Below are positions 49,517 through 50,952 of a stretch of 50,952 bases of DNA, piece after piece. How positions within the stretch are numbered: position 1 is the stretch's first letter; each line of letters begins with the position of its first letter. A program made the translations under genes and the position numbers. The notes below the pieces were generated by a model, which saw only the letters and a program-made list of their open reading frames with translations, ran no database searches and was not told the DNA's origin. Source of the DNA: Paracoccus sphaerophysae (GTDB lineage: Bacteria; Pseudomonadota; Alphaproteobacteria; Rhodobacterales; Rhodobacteraceae); the NCBI RefSeq assembly GCF_000763805.1, contig NZ_JRKS01000019.1:1-50952 (forward strand). Reading direction: 5' to 3'.

Positions 49517-50928
49517 CAGTTGCCCGCGGGGGCGGGCGCCGCGCCGGGCTGCGGGGTCGGCAGGACGTAGGGCTGCGCGCCCACCGCGCCGCCCGTCGCC
49601 TGATCCAGCGCCGCGGCCAGCGGGTCGGCCGCAGGGACCCCCGGCGCCGCCGCGACCGGCGCCGCGCCCGTGTCAGCGGTCGGCGAGGCAGCGGCGGGCT
49701 GAGCCGCCCCCGTCACGTCGGACGTCGTGGTCGCCTGCACTTCGGCCGCCGGCGCCGTGGCCATCGTCGCGACCGGCGCGCTCGCGGCGCCCGTCGCGCC
49801 CGGCACCCGCCGCGCCACCGGCCGCCCGGCGGCCGCGACCGGGGCCGCCGCCGCACCCGCCGCCGCCTCGACCGTCGCTCCCGCCGTCGCGTCCGCCGCG
49901 ACCTCCGGCTCGACAGGCTTCGTCACGTCCGCGATCGCCACGCCCGGCGCCAGGAAATCGACGATCGTCTGGCCCGGCTGCACCATCCCGGCCAGTTCGC
50001 GTGCGTCCCAGTTGGTCAGCCGCACGCAGCCGTTGCTTTCGTTGACGAACAGCCGCGACGGAGTCGGCGTGCCGTGGATGCCATAGGTCGGCTTGCTGAG
50101 GTCGATCCAAACGTTCCCCACCGGGCCGTTCGGCCCCGGCGGCACCTTCAGCACCTTGTCGTTGTCGCCCTGCTTGAAGTTGATGTTGGGGTTATAGGTA
50201 TAGTCCGGGTCCAGCGCGACGGCCTCGACCAGGTGGCTGCCGTGGGGCGAGGGCGTGGCGTCCGAGCCGACCGTGGCGGGATAATCCGCGACCATGCCGC
50301 CGTTGCCGTCATAGGCGGCGACCCGGCCGGTGGCCTTGTCGACGACGATCCGCGCCACCTTGGCCTTGATCGGCTTGGCCGGCACGGTGACGTTGATCGT
50401 GGCCCCGGGCGCGATCTCGACGCCCTTGTTCAGCTGGGTCAGGAACTTGTCGTCCATGTGGAACCGCTCAGCCAGCTTCTCGGTCACCGAGGTATAGCCC
50501 ATCGAGCTCATCTTGGCCTTTTCGGCGTAGTCGGTGGGGATGCTGTCGACCAGCCCCTGCGCATCCTCGGCCGTCACCGTATAGGTCGAGGTCAGGGGCT
50601 CGGCCGCGTGGCGTTCCAGCAGCTCCCAGACCTGCGCGTCCAGCCGCCCGTCCTGGGGCAGGCCGTTCTTGCGCTCGAACGCCTTGATGGCGCTTTCGCT
50701 CATCCCGCCGCGAAACCCGTCCACCACCCCCGGCGACACGCCGGCGCGGTCCAGCAGGATCTGCACCTTGGCGGTCAGCGCCGACTGGCCGGACGGCAAC
50801 TCTCCGGTCCCGGAATAGGTGGCGGCCTCGATATCGGCGGGCGCGATGGCGGCGCGCTTGTCCTGCGCCGCGGCGGGCGTCCCCCAGGCCGAGGCCGCCA
50901 GCAGCAGCGGCAGCGCGGTGGCCAGCAT
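49516..50928 (-). CDS. L,D-transpeptidase with peptidoglycan-binding domain
   Basis: The product has at least 470 residues. It shows a signal-like start (to AAAQ, residue 22), a PG_binding_1 domain (about 45-108), a LysM-like segment (about 142-183) and a YkuD catalytic domain (about 190-328). The active site is in GIHGTPTPSRLFVNES and NGCVRLTNWDA (His285, Cys301). An Ala/Pro-rich tail follows (330-470). It crosslinks peptidoglycan by 3-3 bonds or attaches proteins in the periplasm. The frame stays open to the window edge at 50952, so the true start may lie further right. Confidence 0.88.
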   Translation of the reverse strand: MLATALPLLLAASAWGTPAAAQDKRAAIAPADIEAATYSGTGELPSGQSALTAKVQILLDRAGVSPGVVDGFRGGMSESAIKAFERKNGLPQDGRLDAQVWELLERHAAEPLTSTYTVTAEDAQGLVDSIPTDYAEKAKMSSMGYTSVTEKLAERFHMDDKFLTQLNKGVEIAPGATINVTVPAKPIKAKVARIVVDKATGRVAAYDGNGGMVADYPATVGSDATPSPHGSHLVEAVALDPDYTYNPNINFKQGDNDKVLKVPPGPNGPVGNVWIDLSKPTYGIHGTPTPSRLFVNESNGCVRLTNWDARELAGMVQPGQTIVDFLAPGVAIADVTKPVEPEVAADATAGATVEAAAGAAAAPVAAAGRPVARRVPGATGAASAPVATMATAPAAEVQATTTSDVTGAAQPAAASPTADTGAAPVAAAPGVPAADPLAAALDQATGGAVGAQPYVLPTPQPGAAPAPAGN

Positions 50929-50952
50929 CGGCAGGGCAGGGCGGAACGGGCG

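Noticed and set aside
1..50952. CRISPR arrays, rRNA, tRNA or a defence island
   Set aside because: No regularly spaced direct repeats, no cloverleaf-like or rRNA-like sequences, and no nuclease/helicase defence genes were seen. The PIN toxins are ordinary toxin-antitoxin parts.

Overview
The window looks like a piece of a high-GC alphaproteobacterial genome, most probably Paracoccus or a close Rhodobacteraceae relative. This rests on GC-rich codon use, a homodimeric-type aceE with a lipoyl-domain-bearing E3, a lutABC/lldP/dld lactate block, a Rhodobacterales-style flagellar gene order (fliI divergent from flgB-flgC-fliE-fliQ-flgF-flgG-flgA-flgH-fliL) and plasmid-type RepA remnants. The taxon is an inference; no rRNA or marker gene is present.

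Layout. 1-5.8 kb is accessory: the start of an IS110-type transposase, an exported peptidoglycan-binding protein, a cobW-like scrap, an LprI-like gene set with one frameshifted member, a MazE/VapC-type module whose toxin carries a nonsense codon, a serine resolvase and a DMT exporter. 6.3-20.1 kb is a coherent metabolic block. aceE-aceF-lpd, lldP, lutA-lutB-lutC and dld all run leftwards, and a FadR/PdhR-like GntR regulator is divergent at the right end. Together they import lactate, oxidise both enantiomers to pyruvate and convert pyruvate to acetyl-CoA. 20.2-25.7 kb is a mosaic of broken mobile DNA: IS3, IS5 and IS66 pieces, a serine recombinase with a frameshift, a fragment of a plasmid replication initiator and a plasmid-type HTH protein. 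Intact cargo here is a Phd/VapC pair, an ABM-family protein, a zinc alcohol dehydrogenase and a pRiA4b ORF-3-like gene. 25.8-31.9 kb is an iron-chelate uptake island: a TonB-dependent receptor, a DUF2218 protein, a binding protein, two FecCD permeases and an ATPase.

32.0-34.9 kb is a decayed catabolic locus. It holds an NCS1-type permease with three apparent single-base deletions, an N-terminally truncated hydantoinase-B/acetophenone-carboxylase-type subunit, and an in-frame chimera of a hydantoinase-A N-terminus with a GntR-type C-terminus. 35-39.4 kb carries serB, a GNAT, a nitronate monooxygenase and a VOC protein whose frame runs into a glycosyltransferase. 39.4-39.9 kb is a degenerate minisatellite-like spacer. 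39.9-46.0 kb is the flagellar rod/export cluster. 46.2-50.9 kb holds two DUF2382 stress-type proteins, a Crp/Fnr regulator, an extensin-like protein and an L,D-transpeptidase.

No CRISPR array, rRNA, tRNA or recognisable antiphage system was seen. The most notable items are the gene chimera, the plasmid scar, the VOC-glycosyltransferase read-through at a G7 run, and the contiguous lactate-to-acetyl-CoA block. Several reading-frame breaks could be real decay or consensus errors in the assembly, and this cannot be decided from one sequence.
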